A stretch of 64,000 nucleotides of DNA from Morinoia aosen (Eukaryota; Arthropoda; Malacostraca; Amphipoda; Talitridae), in NCBI GenBank assembly GCA_030386875.1, contig CM059563.1, positions 33,332,139 through 33,396,138 of the forward strand. The letters are read 5' to 3'. Below are positions 55,132 to 64,000 of the stretch, one piece after another (within the stretch, counting starts at the first letter, position 1; the number at the start of each line of letters is the position of its first letter). A program made the translations under genes and the position numbers. Under the pieces are notes generated by a model. The model searched no databases, was not told the origin of the DNA, and saw nothing but the letters and a program-made list of their open reading frames with translations.

Positions 55132-58104
55132 AATAACAGTGATCAAATTGAATATGAAGCTGAAATCACAAACAATGAACGCGGCAATAAAGACCTAGAG
55201 ACGAATACTAAATGCCCTGCTAGACCTAAAAAATGCAATAACTCCACTAAAGATCTGCCTATTGAGGTAAATAATATCAAAATATTGCACATAAATGCTC
55301 GCAGCCTCAATGGTAAAATGGATGACGTACGAGTAATGTTGATCACTAACGATATCGATATTTTATGCGTATCTGAAACATGGTTCGATTCACGAGTCGA
55401 AAGCTCATATCTCAGCATTGCCGGGTACAAATTGTACCGTTATGACGGAGTCAAGAGTAAGAGAGGTAGCGGTTCATGCATTTTCATCAAAGATGTCTAC
55501 TCTACATCCTTAGTTCCGATAAAAGAAAAATGCGAAGACATAGAAATGGTTTGGCTCAATGTTCAAGTAAACAAACACAAGTCTTTCATTATCGGCAGTC
55601 TTTACAGACATCCGTCAGCATCTCTTCGTCCAACATTAGATTTCATTGAAAATACGCTTAGATCAATCTCTGCAGCCAAAAAGTCTTTCTATGTTTTCGG
55701 AGATTTTAACGTGGATCTGACAAATAAAAACAATCAGCTAAACAAGATGCTGCACAGACTTAATCTTTCTCAAATGGTCCAAGAACCAACGCGAATTACC
55801 AACACTTCTAAAACTCTTCTTGACCTAGCAATTACCAACAATCCCCAAGCAGTACTCAGCACAGAAATCTTACCGTCCTTTTCTGATCACCATTCGGTAG
55901 AATGCCAAATCAATATTGCAAAAGAGAAACAGAAATCTAGTTACATTACATATCGCATGAAAAACCACTACTCCCCTGAAATATTTCAAGAAAAGATATT
56001 AGACAGATGGAGTGAATTTCAAGGCATGGAAAACACCGATGATGTCAATCTACAAGTTTCGCTTTTCAACGAAAATTTCGTATCAGCTCTTAACGAATGC
56101 GCACCTTTCACTACGAAGAAAGTTAAGCCAAGAATTTCTAAATGGATAACAGATGAGATAAAACATTTGAGCAGAGCTAAAAGAAATTTGCAGCGTGAGT
56201 ACAAACTGAATAAATCAGACAGTACGCGTCGAAAATTATATAAAGATCATGAGAAGATCCTACGAAGAAAAGTTAAGGAAGCAAAACGGGACTACTTCCA
56301 CAAAGAACTCTTGGCGGCAAAACAAAACCCTAAAAGAACTTGGGAAATCATTAGAGAAGCTGCTCAGTATAAAAATTCAGACTGCAAAAGCACTTTTGAC
56401 AACCCCTCAGAAATGGCGAATGACTTTAACACTTTCTTCTCAAAAGTTGGCGAAGATGTTTTCAATGAAGTATCCAGGACAGTTTCAGACACATCTACAG
56501 AGGCAAATCTGAGCGATGTTTCATCCCCAAATAGTAGCAACAAGTGGAGACCAAAGCCAGTTAGCGTCATAGAGATACGAAAAATCTTATACTCACTAAA
56601 GAATACTAAAGCGACTGGACATGATGGCATAAGCCTCCAACATATTAAAGACAGCTTCCCTGTCACAGCACCCTTTATTCGCTTGATAATAAATACATCT
56701 ATAGTCACAAACAAGTTTCCCGATCAATGGAAACTATCCATAATTAAGCCATTACATAAATCTGGTGATATCGACATAGCGTCAAACTACAGACCAATCA
56801 GTCTCTTGCCTGTTATGTCCAAAATATTAGAAAAAGTAATAACAAACCAGCTCTCGTCTCACATAGACGAGTCACATCTACTGCATCGCAATCAATATGC
56901 TTACAGGAGGAATACCAGTACTCAGGACGCCCTGTTAAACATAACAGAAAAAATTTACAAAGATATTGACCAAAAAAAAAAAAAAAAAAAATTAACTCTC
57001 TTACTATTGCTTGATCTCTCCAAAGCTTTCGACAGTGTTGAGCATAAGAAACTTCTAAAAAAAATTTCAAACCTCAGAATAGACACTCAGTGGTTTGAAA
57101 GCTACCTACGAAACCGCTCTCATGCAGTGTGCTTGAATAACAAAATGTCATCATTCATACCAAATAACTTTGGCGTTCCTCAAGGTTCAATCATCGGCCC
57201 ACTCCTATTTTCAATTTTCATCAACGATTTCCCCACCATGCCGGCAAACACAAAAATCTCAATGTATGCTGATGACGTACAAATTGCCATGACAAGCTCA
57301 ACAGCGGATTTAACAGAAACACAAGCCAACGCTGAAAACCTTCTGAGAAATCTGAAATTGTGGTATGACCATAATGGCCTCAAACTTAACGCAAGTAAAA
57401 CGCAATGCATTATTTTTGGATCACAGAATGCGACTGAAAATTTACCACCATTCCAGCTAACATTTGGAGACGATACAATTAAACCAGTCGATAAGGTTAA
57501 AAATCTGGGTGTTTGGTTTGACAAAAATATGACTTTCAATTCACACGTCGAAACAATGTGCAACAAAATTAACGGAACCTTAATGTTCTTTCATCGTATA
57601 AAGAACACACTTGACGAAAAATCTAGATTATTAGTGATTCAGTCTTTAGTTTTATCGCGTCTGGACTACTGCAGTCTTGTGTGGGGAGACTTACCTAAAT
57701 GTCGTCAGGAAGAGTTGCAAAAATGTGTAAACTTCGCCGCCAAGGTGGTATGCAAAGGAAATTTTAATAAATACGATCATGTCACCCCTCTTTTAAGAAA
57801 ACTCGACTGGATCCCAATACCGAACAGATTCATGATCCAGAAAGCTCGACGAGTATTCTCCTCTCTGTACCTCCCCCAAAGTAATGCAGAGGTGGTAAAA
57901 TTTTTTCCATCTAATATCCCAAACGAAAGACCAAACCGGAGGAACGATGTTTTAGTCAGTTACCGTTCATCTAACGTGGGACAAAAAGCTCTCTCAGTTT
58001 CTGGAGCTTTTTTGTGGAACAAGCTTCCCCAGCATAGCAAAAACTCTAAAACTGGAAAAGAATTTAGAGTAAATGTGTCACGTCATTTTACATCTCTGTC
58101 ATAG
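55129..58104 (+). CDS. LINE ORF2: APE endonuclease and reverse transcriptase
   Basis: Open from the codon after the ORF1 TGA; residues below count from the TTG at 55285. The APE-type endonuclease occupies roughly 1-215: NARSLNG (N4), SETWFD, GSLYRHP, GDFNVDL and SDHHSV supply the Asn, Glu, Tyr, Asp-Asn and Asp-His of the active site. The RT follows, with SNYRPISLLP, LLDLSKAFDSVEH, NNFGVPQGSIIGPLL and YADD at 661-664, then a C-terminal helical part ending near GAFLWNKLP. No RNase H was seen. A run of 20 A at 56972 adds four Lys compared with copy 1, in frame. It nicks target DNA and copies the element RNA by target-primed reverse transcription. It ends with TAG. Confidence 0.94.
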   Translation, partial: LNNSDQIEYEAEITNNERGNKDLETNTKCPARPKKCNNSTKDLPIEVNNIKILHINARSLNGKMDDVRVMLITNDIDILCVSETWFDSRVESSYLSIAGYKLYRYDGVKSKRGSGSCIFIKDVYSTSLVPIKEKCEDIEMVWLNVQVNKHKSFIIGSLYRHPSASLRPTLDFIENTLRSISAAKKSFYVFGDFNVDLTNKNNQLNKMLHRLNLSQMVQEPTRITNTSKTLLDLAITNNPQAVLSTEILPSFSDHHSVECQINIAKEKQKSSYITYRMKNHYSPEIFQEKILDRWSEFQGMENTDDVNLQVSLFNENFVSALNECAPFTTKKVKPRISKWITDEIKHLSRAKRNLQREYKLNKSDSTRRKLYKDHEKILRRKVKEAKRDYFHKELLAAKQNPKRTWEIIREAAQYKNSDCKSTFDNPSEMANDFNTFFSKVGEDVFNEVSRTVSDTSTEANLSDVSSPNSSNKWRPKPVSVIEIRKILYSLKNTKATGHDGISLQHIKDSFPVTAPFIRLIINTSIVTNKFPDQWKLSIIKPLHKSGDIDIASNYRPISLLPVMSKILEKVITNQLSSHIDESHLLHRNQYAYRRNTSTQDALLNITEKIYKDIDQKKKKKKLTLLLLLDLSKAFDSVEHKKLLKKISNLRIDTQWFESYLRNRSHAVCLNNKMSSFIPNNFGVPQGSIIGPLLFSIFINDFPTMPANTKISMYADDVQIAMTSSTADLTETQANAENLLRNLKLWYDHNGLKLNASKTQCIIFGSQNATENLPPFQLTFGDDTIKPVDKVKNLGVWFDKNMTFNSHVETMCNKINGTLMFFHRIKNTLDEKSRLLVIQSLVLSRLDYCSLVWGDLPKCRQEELQKCVNFAAKVVCKGNFNKYDHVTPLLRKLDWIPIPNRFMIQKARRVFSSLYLPQSNAEVVKFFPSNIPNERPNRRNDVLVSYRSSNVGQKALSVSGAFLWNKLPQHSKNSKTGKEFRVNVSRHFTSLS

Positions 58105-60054
58105 GGCCTGCAGCATCTCGGTGTGAACTTCCCATCTATCAGAAATTTTAATTTTTCCTGAAATTTCTGTTAGAAATTTAGAACCTATTTCATTTTACCT
58201 TTGCTAAGCGATTCGTATATTCATCTTACTTATTTCTGTCGACAACAATGAGCACCACAGCCGTCAGTTCAGTGCAGCAGAACGAACGTTCTTTCCATAA
58301 TTAGGAGTATTTCCTCATCTTTATTTTGTTATTTCTTTCTCTTTTCTGTATTAATATTTAACGTCCGTATGACAAATATACCATGAAATACATTTTGTGT
58401 GTACACCAATAAACAGGTTTATAGATGTGAGGGTTGTGCAAAGTTTATAATGAATTAAATTTTTGGCTAACGTTGTCTCGCTATTTCAAAATCATTCTCG
58501 AAGATGTTTTCAATCGATTTTCGGCTGAGCTGGAGGGAAAGGGGTAATTTAAGCATTGCATTTAGTCTTTTTATTTTTTTTCTTTTCGTGCGTTCAGCGC
58601 ACACTAGCACTGAACTTTCAAATCGGAAAAAACTCTAAATTTCTGTAATCAAAATTATCATTTTGGATCAAGGCCTAATCTTCCTATATGTGCCAATTTT
58701 GTGAATATTCTCCACTCAGATGTGATATCCGGCCACAATGTTACTCCATTTTATCCCACGTACACATGTCCCTATAATGCTGAAGAGTTGTGTTGCTTCT
58801 TGACTATAATCTGATTTTTCTTAAAAATTTCTGTGAAGAAATTAAAAAACAGCTCAATTTTATGTTTTTCGAAGTCTTCTCTTCCTTTTAGTTATTTTTT
58901 TTGCGAAAAATTTCTTAGGATTACAGTGAGCTCAGCTGTCATTTTCTGTGTAGTAGATGGTAGGTTGCTTCTAACTTTTATGTTATATATGTATTTTTTT
59001 TTTTTTTTTTTTTATCTAATATTTTATTTTCAATAAGTATATAAATTAATATGTGTGTGTACGTGTGTAGGTATATATATGTATCTACATAAATAGATAT
59101 ACATGTTTCTATTTCATTTCTTTACGCAAAAACCATTCGGTTAATAAATTTTATTGCAATTGCGAAATGATTCAAAAATAGATCTAGCACTTCCCCAGAG
59201 GGCGTTTCTGTGAATCGGATTAATGTCATATATAATTGATGAAATAAAGTGCAATTTGAGCATATGAATCGTAGTAAAATTATAGTTCTGTCCGTGTGTT
59301 GTACAAGCTATGAATTTTGATATTGAATATATGTTTGTTTACCCATTTCTACCAATATTTTGTAGATATTTGTCAATCATGAGTGGTAACCGGCTTACAC
59401 TGTATCTCTATTTTATCCCATGTACCCATGTCCGCATGATGTGGTGAATATCGAGAAGATACGAAATATGTTTTTGGTGGTGATAGGGCTTTGCGTATTT
59501 TTTAGGGCATATTTTTCATTTCTCATTCAACTACCCTTGACAGAGATAGACTATTGGCAAGCCACGTGTGGTTTGTCTATTAGTACGCCTCGTATATTTT
59601 GTCTATTAGGATGCCTCGTATGGTCTATCTATTTTGTACACCTCTGATAGCTTGTCTATTAGTACACCTCGTATAGTTTGCCTATTATTATTATGCCTCG
59701 TATGGCTTATCTATTTGTACACCTCGGATGGTTTGTCAATTAGTACTCCTTGTATAGAACTTTTGTTAGACTACTAGCCCACCACGAATGGTCTGTCTAT
59801 TAGTACGCCTCGTATATTTTGTCAATTAATATGCCTCGTATGGTCTATCTACTTGTACACCTCTGACAGTTTGTCTATTAGTACACCTCGTATAGTTTGT
59901 CTATTATTATGCCTCGTATGGCTCATCTACTTGTACACCTCGGATGGTTTGTCAATTAGTACTCCTCGTATGGAACATTTGTTTTAGGATGCCCTATATT
60001 TAAGAAACTTTTAAAAGCCAATATGTTGGCATGTATCTCATGTGACAATTTGGA
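58105..60054 (+). other. LINE copy 2 3' UTR
   Basis: About 1.95 kb, alignable with copy 1 up to about 59460. It lacks the second repeated block and the nested mariner-like element of copy 1, then shares the minisatellite and end. Polyadenylation signal AATAAA at 60055-60060. Confidence 0.8.
59545..59975. repeat. 26-27-bp minisatellite in LINE copy 2 3' UTR
   Basis: Units of CCTCGTATGGTTTGTCTATT type, in the same higher-order arrangement as copy 1 (37386-37815). Confidence 0.88.
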
Positions 60055-60070
60055 AATAAACATTTTTTTC

Positions 60071-60471
60071 TTTCTTTTCTTTTTTCTTTTGAGTCGTACA
60101 GAACCACCGCAAGTGTCAAATTCCAATTATTGAGTGCTATCGGTCACGGGTGTGTGGTTATTATGTGTTGGATCGTGAAGGATGCTTCTATGTATAGTGA
60201 AAAAAATTGAATTCGTTTTTATAGTTACAATCTTTGTCTTTCAAAATGCCGAAAAATTCAAATTGAATTTAACTAACGTAGGTAAGATCTTGCTGATCAC
60301 TCAGTATTCTAGACCAGAAGTAAAAACAACACAGCTATCAACTGGTATACAATAATGCACAGCCGTAGCCTTATAAACTTTGCCCGAGTATGAACGAAAA
60401 GACTGTTGTATCAACAGAATTTTAGATGAAAGAGATTAAAGAGTTATGTATACATGTATACATATATATAA

Positions 60472-60525
<54 letters not shown>

Positions 60526-61019
60526 TTATATAAAAATATATATGTGAAAGTGCATGTATATATACAGTATGGCCATTAAAAATGTCACCTCTTTTCTAAT
60601 TGCTATTATTCAACAACTATTAAACATAGAGGTTTCTACTTAGTCTCATTTTGAAGGAAAAATTGTCATCTTCAACTTAAAGTAAAAAGTTTTTTCATAT
60701 CATAAGCAATTTACGCACGCACAGTTATAATCAGATTAATGGCAACTTTTTTGTCTTCGCGCGAGAATTGCTTCAATAGTTTAATAGTTTCAAATAGTTT
60801 CAATATATGAATGTCAAATAAGTGTTTCTCATAGTTTTCCTATGGAAGAAATTCCAGTCATTGTTATGTCATAACAACAAAATCTCCTAACAAGGTCATG
60901 TAGTTCACTCCAGTTTTGACGAGAACAAGTGATAACACTTCATTGTTGTCAGCTGATTTTCTTTCAATGAAACAGACGTCTGTACCAAAAAATAAGGTGG
61001 GCAGCAACCCTCAACTCAC
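60071..61019. other. POMT2 intron sequence; possible truncated mariner end
   Basis: Apart from the TA microsatellite, CAGTATGGCCATTAAAAATG at about 60567 looks like a mariner-type end, but I found no partner. No coding signal before POMT2 window exon 3. Confidence 0.35.
60477..60520. repeat. (TA)n microsatellite
   Basis: About 22 uninterrupted TA units, flanked by TTTATTTATA on the right and AAATAAATA on the left, which could form a hairpin. Confidence 0.95.
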
Positions 61020-61128
61020 GGGTCTGAGGCACGGCGAGAGTGACACAGGAAGACAAAGCTTGCCATCACGAAGAACAATAGAGGAGAGTCCAGCAGGATG
61101 AATTTGGTCAGCATCAAAGTCCCCGTTT
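61020..61128 (-). CDS. POMT2: POMT2 window exon 3 (ILLD-type helix)
   Basis: This exon is 109 nt, phase 1 in and phase 2 out, acceptor CACCTTAG and donor GACCC|GTGAGT. It encodes TGTLMLTKFILLDSPLLFF, a close match to the family hallmark G.LTLSQYILLDP.L.FF. The split codon with exon 2 gives Glu and the split codon with exon 4 gives Pro. The intron on its 3' side (50912-61019) holds LINE copy 2 in antisense. Confidence 0.87.
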
Positions 61129-61827
61129 CTAAGGTGCATGAAATAATGATTAAATACTTAAAAAGAAAGTTTGTTTGAGGTATCTCGAGTTAAACCTGAT
61201 TTGAAAAATCCCGAAATGTAATGTTTTTTTGATTGATTCTGACGCACAAGTCATTGTGAGAACGTCAGTGTAATGAATATCAAAATATTCACCTGAAGTG
61301 ATCATGTTCAAGGACAATTTTCTGTCCAACGTATCGTAGACAGCTCTTATGATCATTTGCATCCCATGGTAACCGTCCATAAACCAGACTTTTGCGTGAC
61401 AATTACTCACCTAAGAAAAAGGTCATAAGCCATTCTCCCACAACTCAAATACCTATACAGGGAGTCCCCAGTTTACTGCATTTCGACTTACGGCACTCGC
61501 CGTTACGAATGAACGATGCAGAAACCCTGTTAATTCCTGTTCCGCTTTACGGCGATCCGTTCTCCGATACATATCGCGAGGAGTGCTAGTTTTTTCGCAC
61601 TCATGTATACGTAGTCTGGGATCGCAAACGGGTTCATATCCATGATCTTATCATTAGGTAGTATAATTTACATATGTAAGGGTAATTTTTTTGATGTATA
61701 GGCGGCCTAAGTTCCGACTCACCTACCAAACCGGATTACGAACGTCAGGAAGAATGGAACTCGTTCGTAAGCCGAGGACCTCCTGTACTTGTAAAACACA
61801 AATTCTTACTCCGAAAGGCTGGATTAC

Positions 61828-61936
61828 CTGACACCACGAAGAGTCCGGCGAGTAGGGCGGTTGGCAGGCGTCGCGTCATGGCCCACGCGGCGGTGAAGGC
61901 TAAGGGAGGCAGTGCAGCAGCCAGCATACAGCAACA
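61828..61936 (-). CDS. POMT2: POMT2 window exon 2 (membrane helices)
   Basis: This exon is 109 nt, phase 0 in and phase 1 out, with donor GTGTCAG|GTAATC. It encodes a hydrophobic stretch containing AAALPPLAFTAAW and RRLPTALLAGLFVV, which parallels the family segment LVPLAYLTV.LS.SL.AALLA. The acceptor (GTGGAACAG) has a weak pyrimidine tract, so the 5' boundary is the least certain part. The phase fits both neighbours. Confidence 0.78.
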
Positions 61937-63065
61937 CTGTTCCACATTAACACGTTGACTGCGACGGGTTAAACTGAAGTTCAATATTCAACTCATATTT
62001 AAATTCAAAAGTTACTAAAAATTTCATAAGTGCCAAACATTAACTGGGTATACTGAATACCATTTATTGCGGCAAACCATCAATTATTGCGGCAAACCAA
62101 TCGGGTTACTGGGGCGATTTTTAACTTGGTGAGGCCTTTCGAAAGCAGATTAACGGAAACCGGAAAAGAAAATTTTTCAATAAGATGACAGAGGAGTGTG
62201 GAACTAGCCTCACAACAATGGAGATTTTTCACGATTGTTTGGAGACATCTTCCTTTACCCTGCAGGAAAATTTATTTCTCGCAGTGATTCAAGAGTAGAA
62301 AAATGGGTATAGAAAAAAAATGTTGAACGAAATAGAGGTACGGCAAGTGAAATCGTTGTTCACTCTTAAAAAGTTGTCTACAGTTCAAAAGTTCACAAAC
62401 TGCAAAATAATCGAGTCATTGGAAAGATGCTCCTGCAATTGCTCTTAGATTATAGATTTTGTCTCACCCCAAAACCGGCTTCAGTAAGTAGTACTTTGAG
62501 CGGCTACTTTCTAAACATTCCAGTCCTTTCTCATTTTTGAGAAACCAAATTGCAAAACCAACGTGAAAGCCATTGTAAACTGTAAAACCATTGTAGTTGC
62601 AAAACCAACGTTTTGGCCATTGTAAATTGTAAGCCTTTCACCCTACCTCCTCAGCGAACATCACCCAGTCGTTCATGGATTATTTCCTGCGATTTTCTCC
62701 GAGGTTTCCCTGCTCGACAGATTTCAGTCCTGCAAACTTCTCAGTGTGGTCGATCCTTGAGTCTAAAACATGTTCAAAATTTCTTATTTAGTTGAAAATT
62801 TACAGTTTTCCATATTCCGTGCATGGAACGATATTCTCCAGGAATTGCTTTGTGCTATATACAGCTAATAGTCTGCGGCACAAATTTCAAGTTGTTGTTG
62901 GTAGGAAAAACGGTAATATTAACTGGAATGGAAATGAAAATATTTTCATTTGTGTATTTATCATTTCACATGTTTTACAGAAGAATCTAATATTTCATTT
63001 GGTCTTGTAAAAAAAATTCTCTTTGCTTCGTTCCATGTGTCCCACGCTGTATCAAAGTACCCATC
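61937..63065. other. POMT2 intron sequence, no feature recognised
   Basis: Short direct repeats around 62070-62100 (AATTATTGCGGCAAACCA) and 62560-62630 (GCAAAACCAACGT, GCCATTGTAAA). No coding signal. Confidence 0.45.
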
Positions 63066-63350
63066 TGCAGCCATAGCCGTGTGTCTATAAGCCCTGCCTG
63101 CCGTGCGGGAAACGCGGGTTCGAGTCCCGGCGCTAGAGGGCGATTTTCTCTGTTGGGTATAGGGGAAAAATTCCAAGCACAATGCCCCACTCTACCCAGG
63201 TGTCTGAAATGGGTACCGGTCTTGACCGGGGGAAAGCGTCATGGCGTCCTGGCGTTAGTTATAAGGCATTTGAAAATTCAATGTACAAGGTGATATGTAT
63301 CAGGCTTGAAATTGGAAATAAAGCATCCGTAGATGCCGTTGTTTTTTTTT
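63066..63350 (+). mobile_element. tRNA-derived SINE, copy 2
   Basis: A-box-like TAGCCGTGTGTCTATAAG is followed by the B box GGGTTCGAGTCCC, then the body CCCCACTCTACCCAGGTGTC, GTACCGGTCTTGACCGGG and ATGGCGTCCTGG, and ends GGAAATAAAGCATC with a T-rich tail. It shares the body with the copy at 22604-22868 and lies in the intron between POMT2 window exons 1 and 2. Confidence 0.85.
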
Positions 63351-63784
63351 TTGCATGATGACTGCTGCATCTGGCTCAGCCTGTACGGCTGAAGTAAGCC
63401 CTAGTATAATTTATTCTCTTAATTAACGGTCATGAGAAATTATCACACTCATGTGTAAATCCCCCAAATTTCATAGTGCAATGCATTTGAAAATATAAAT
63501 CTCGGCCTGAGCTGCAAATCACTAAATAAATGAAGTGTTTTGAACACAGCAGAAGAAGTCGAAGCTGTTAGGGATGACCGCAGTCGCAGTTTTTCAGTCA
63601 TGTCTCACGAAACCTTTGCTAGGGTGAAAATTATCGCAGAAATAAAAGTAGCAAATAGTAAATTTAAAATTATTGCCGGAATAAAAATAGAGAATAGTAA
63701 AGTGAATATTATTTGAGGAGTCAAAATAGAAAATAGAAAAGTGAAAATTATTGCAGGAATAAAAATGGAATGTAGTAAACTTAC

Positions 63785-63892
63785 AACTCGAGCGAAGATC
63801 AGGCCGCGGTGACCGAGGATGGTGAAGCCTGCCCCAGAGAAGGGGTGCGATGCGTTGTAGCCGCCGGCGGCAGCGAACAGCGTCAGCAGCAG
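63785..63892 (-). CDS. POMT2: POMT2 window exon 1 (PMT domain, luminal loop and helix)
   Basis: This exon is 108 nt, phase 0 at both ends. It follows a pyrimidine-rich acceptor ending TGCCCAG and ends at the donor GTT|GTAAGT. It encodes 36 residues that include GGYNASHPFSGAGF and GHRGLIF, corresponding to the family stretch GYLSGYDGTFPF...Y.GMR. It reads in frame into the next exon at 61828-61936. Upstream exons encoding the catalytic N-terminal loop with the family DE motif are not in the window. Confidence 0.8.
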
Positions 63893-64000
63893 CTGGGCAG
63901 AGCAGGGCGTGAGAAAAGAAATAAATAAAGAAAAAAGATGGAAAGAATAACCGCTTATTTCTAACAAATTTGAGACTTGAAATGTGTTCCAAAACATTGG

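Larger units (their letters stand above)
51195..60070 (+). mobile_element. CR1/Jockey-type LINE, copy 2, full length with open ORFs
   Basis: Starts GACTCGGTCGCGGTCGGACG like copy 1 and ends after AATAAA (60055-60060) in a T-rich run. In order: a 1.54-kb 5' UTR with duplicated blocks, ORF1 (52735-55128), ORF2 to 58104, and a 2-kb 3' UTR with the same minisatellite as copy 1. No disabling mutation was seen other than the ORF1/ORF2 TGA, which copy 1 shares. It lies antisense in the POMT2 intron between window exons 3 and 4. Closest in type to CR1/Jockey-superfamily elements (APE plus RT, two ORFs). Confidence 0.9.
14848..63892 (-). other. POMT2: POMT2 (twisted-like) gene locus, 15 exons, 5' end outside the window
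   Basis: This is the span of a protein O-mannosyltransferase 2 gene read on the minus strand. Enzymes of this family (GT39) are multi-pass ER membrane proteins that work with POMT1 to move mannose from dolichyl-phosphate mannose onto Ser/Thr. In order, the exons give part of the N-terminal PMT membrane domain, three MIR repeats, and the C-terminal four-helix region ending in LRWLNSWELI. Intron phases in order are 0,1,2,0,2,1,2,0,2,1,0,1,1,2, and all match across junctions. Decoded length is about 668 residues, against about 750 for human POMT2, so the N-terminus is missing at the right edge. One exon carries a 1-nt frameshift. Two LINEs lie antisense in its introns. Identification rests on remembered family motifs, not on a database search. 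Confidence 0.88.

Noticed and set aside
55285-55287. ORF2 start at the TTG codon
   Set aside because: It is an open-frame boundary only. The frame is open upstream to the ORF1 stop, and a TTG start in an arthropod transcript has no support.
63066-63180. Functional tRNA gene
   Set aside because: A- and B-box-like sequences are present, but there is no acceptor-stem pairing and the sequence continues into a SINE body shared with 22604-22868.

Overview
The window looks like nuclear DNA of an arthropod, most likely an insect. It is AT-rich, dominated by decayed transposons, and holds one multi-exon host gene with long introns. No prokaryotic genes, rRNA or intact tRNA genes were seen.

Host gene. 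The minus strand from about 63.9 kb down to 14.85 kb carries fifteen exons of a protein O-mannosyltransferase of the POMT2 type (Drosophila twisted). I found them by reading the minus strand for family motifs and checking splice sites and phases. All fourteen exon junctions agree in phase. The summed coding length is 2,008 nt, one base more than a whole number of codons, and that base lies in the exon at 23333-23524. The 5' end of the gene (roughly the first 100 codons or less) lies beyond the right edge. Several residues usually conserved in the family have changed, so this may be a fast-evolving or relaxed copy.

Two full-length copies of one CR1/Jockey-type LINE sit in POMT2 introns, both antisense to the gene: copy 1 at about 26949-37910 and copy 2 at about 51195-60070. 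ORF1 carries a degenerate SGNH-hydrolase-like segment and an OTU-type cysteine protease domain. ORF2 carries an APE endonuclease and a reverse transcriptase. ORF1 and ORF2 share a reading frame and are separated by a single TGA followed by CTA, a known readthrough context. ORF2 has no ATG before its endonuclease catalytic Asn. Copy 2 is otherwise open; copy 1 has further nonsense mutations and a nested mariner-like element with 168-bp inverted repeats.

Left part (1-9.3 kb). A 35-bp minisatellite is interrupted by an element with ends reading CCCAGGTAGCAA. That element is itself interrupted by a 6.87-kb hAT-like element with a 16-bp inverted repeat and a perfect 8-bp target duplication, which in turn holds smaller mariner-type and foldback elements.

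Other repeats. There are three Penelope-like element remnants (GIY-YIG fragments), two of them head-to-head palindromes with hammerhead-ribozyme-like cores; a Ty3/Gypsy integrase tail; a tRNA-derived SINE family (two copies); a GC-rich retroinsertion with a 14-bp target duplication; and several MITEs. Inside the POMT2 gene, a 50-bp minisatellite is built from the 3' end of a coding exon together with its 5' splice site, repeated thirteen times.

The leads most worth following are the LINE whose two ORFs appear to be joined by stop-codon readthrough, and the exon-derived minisatellite that multiplies a splice donor.
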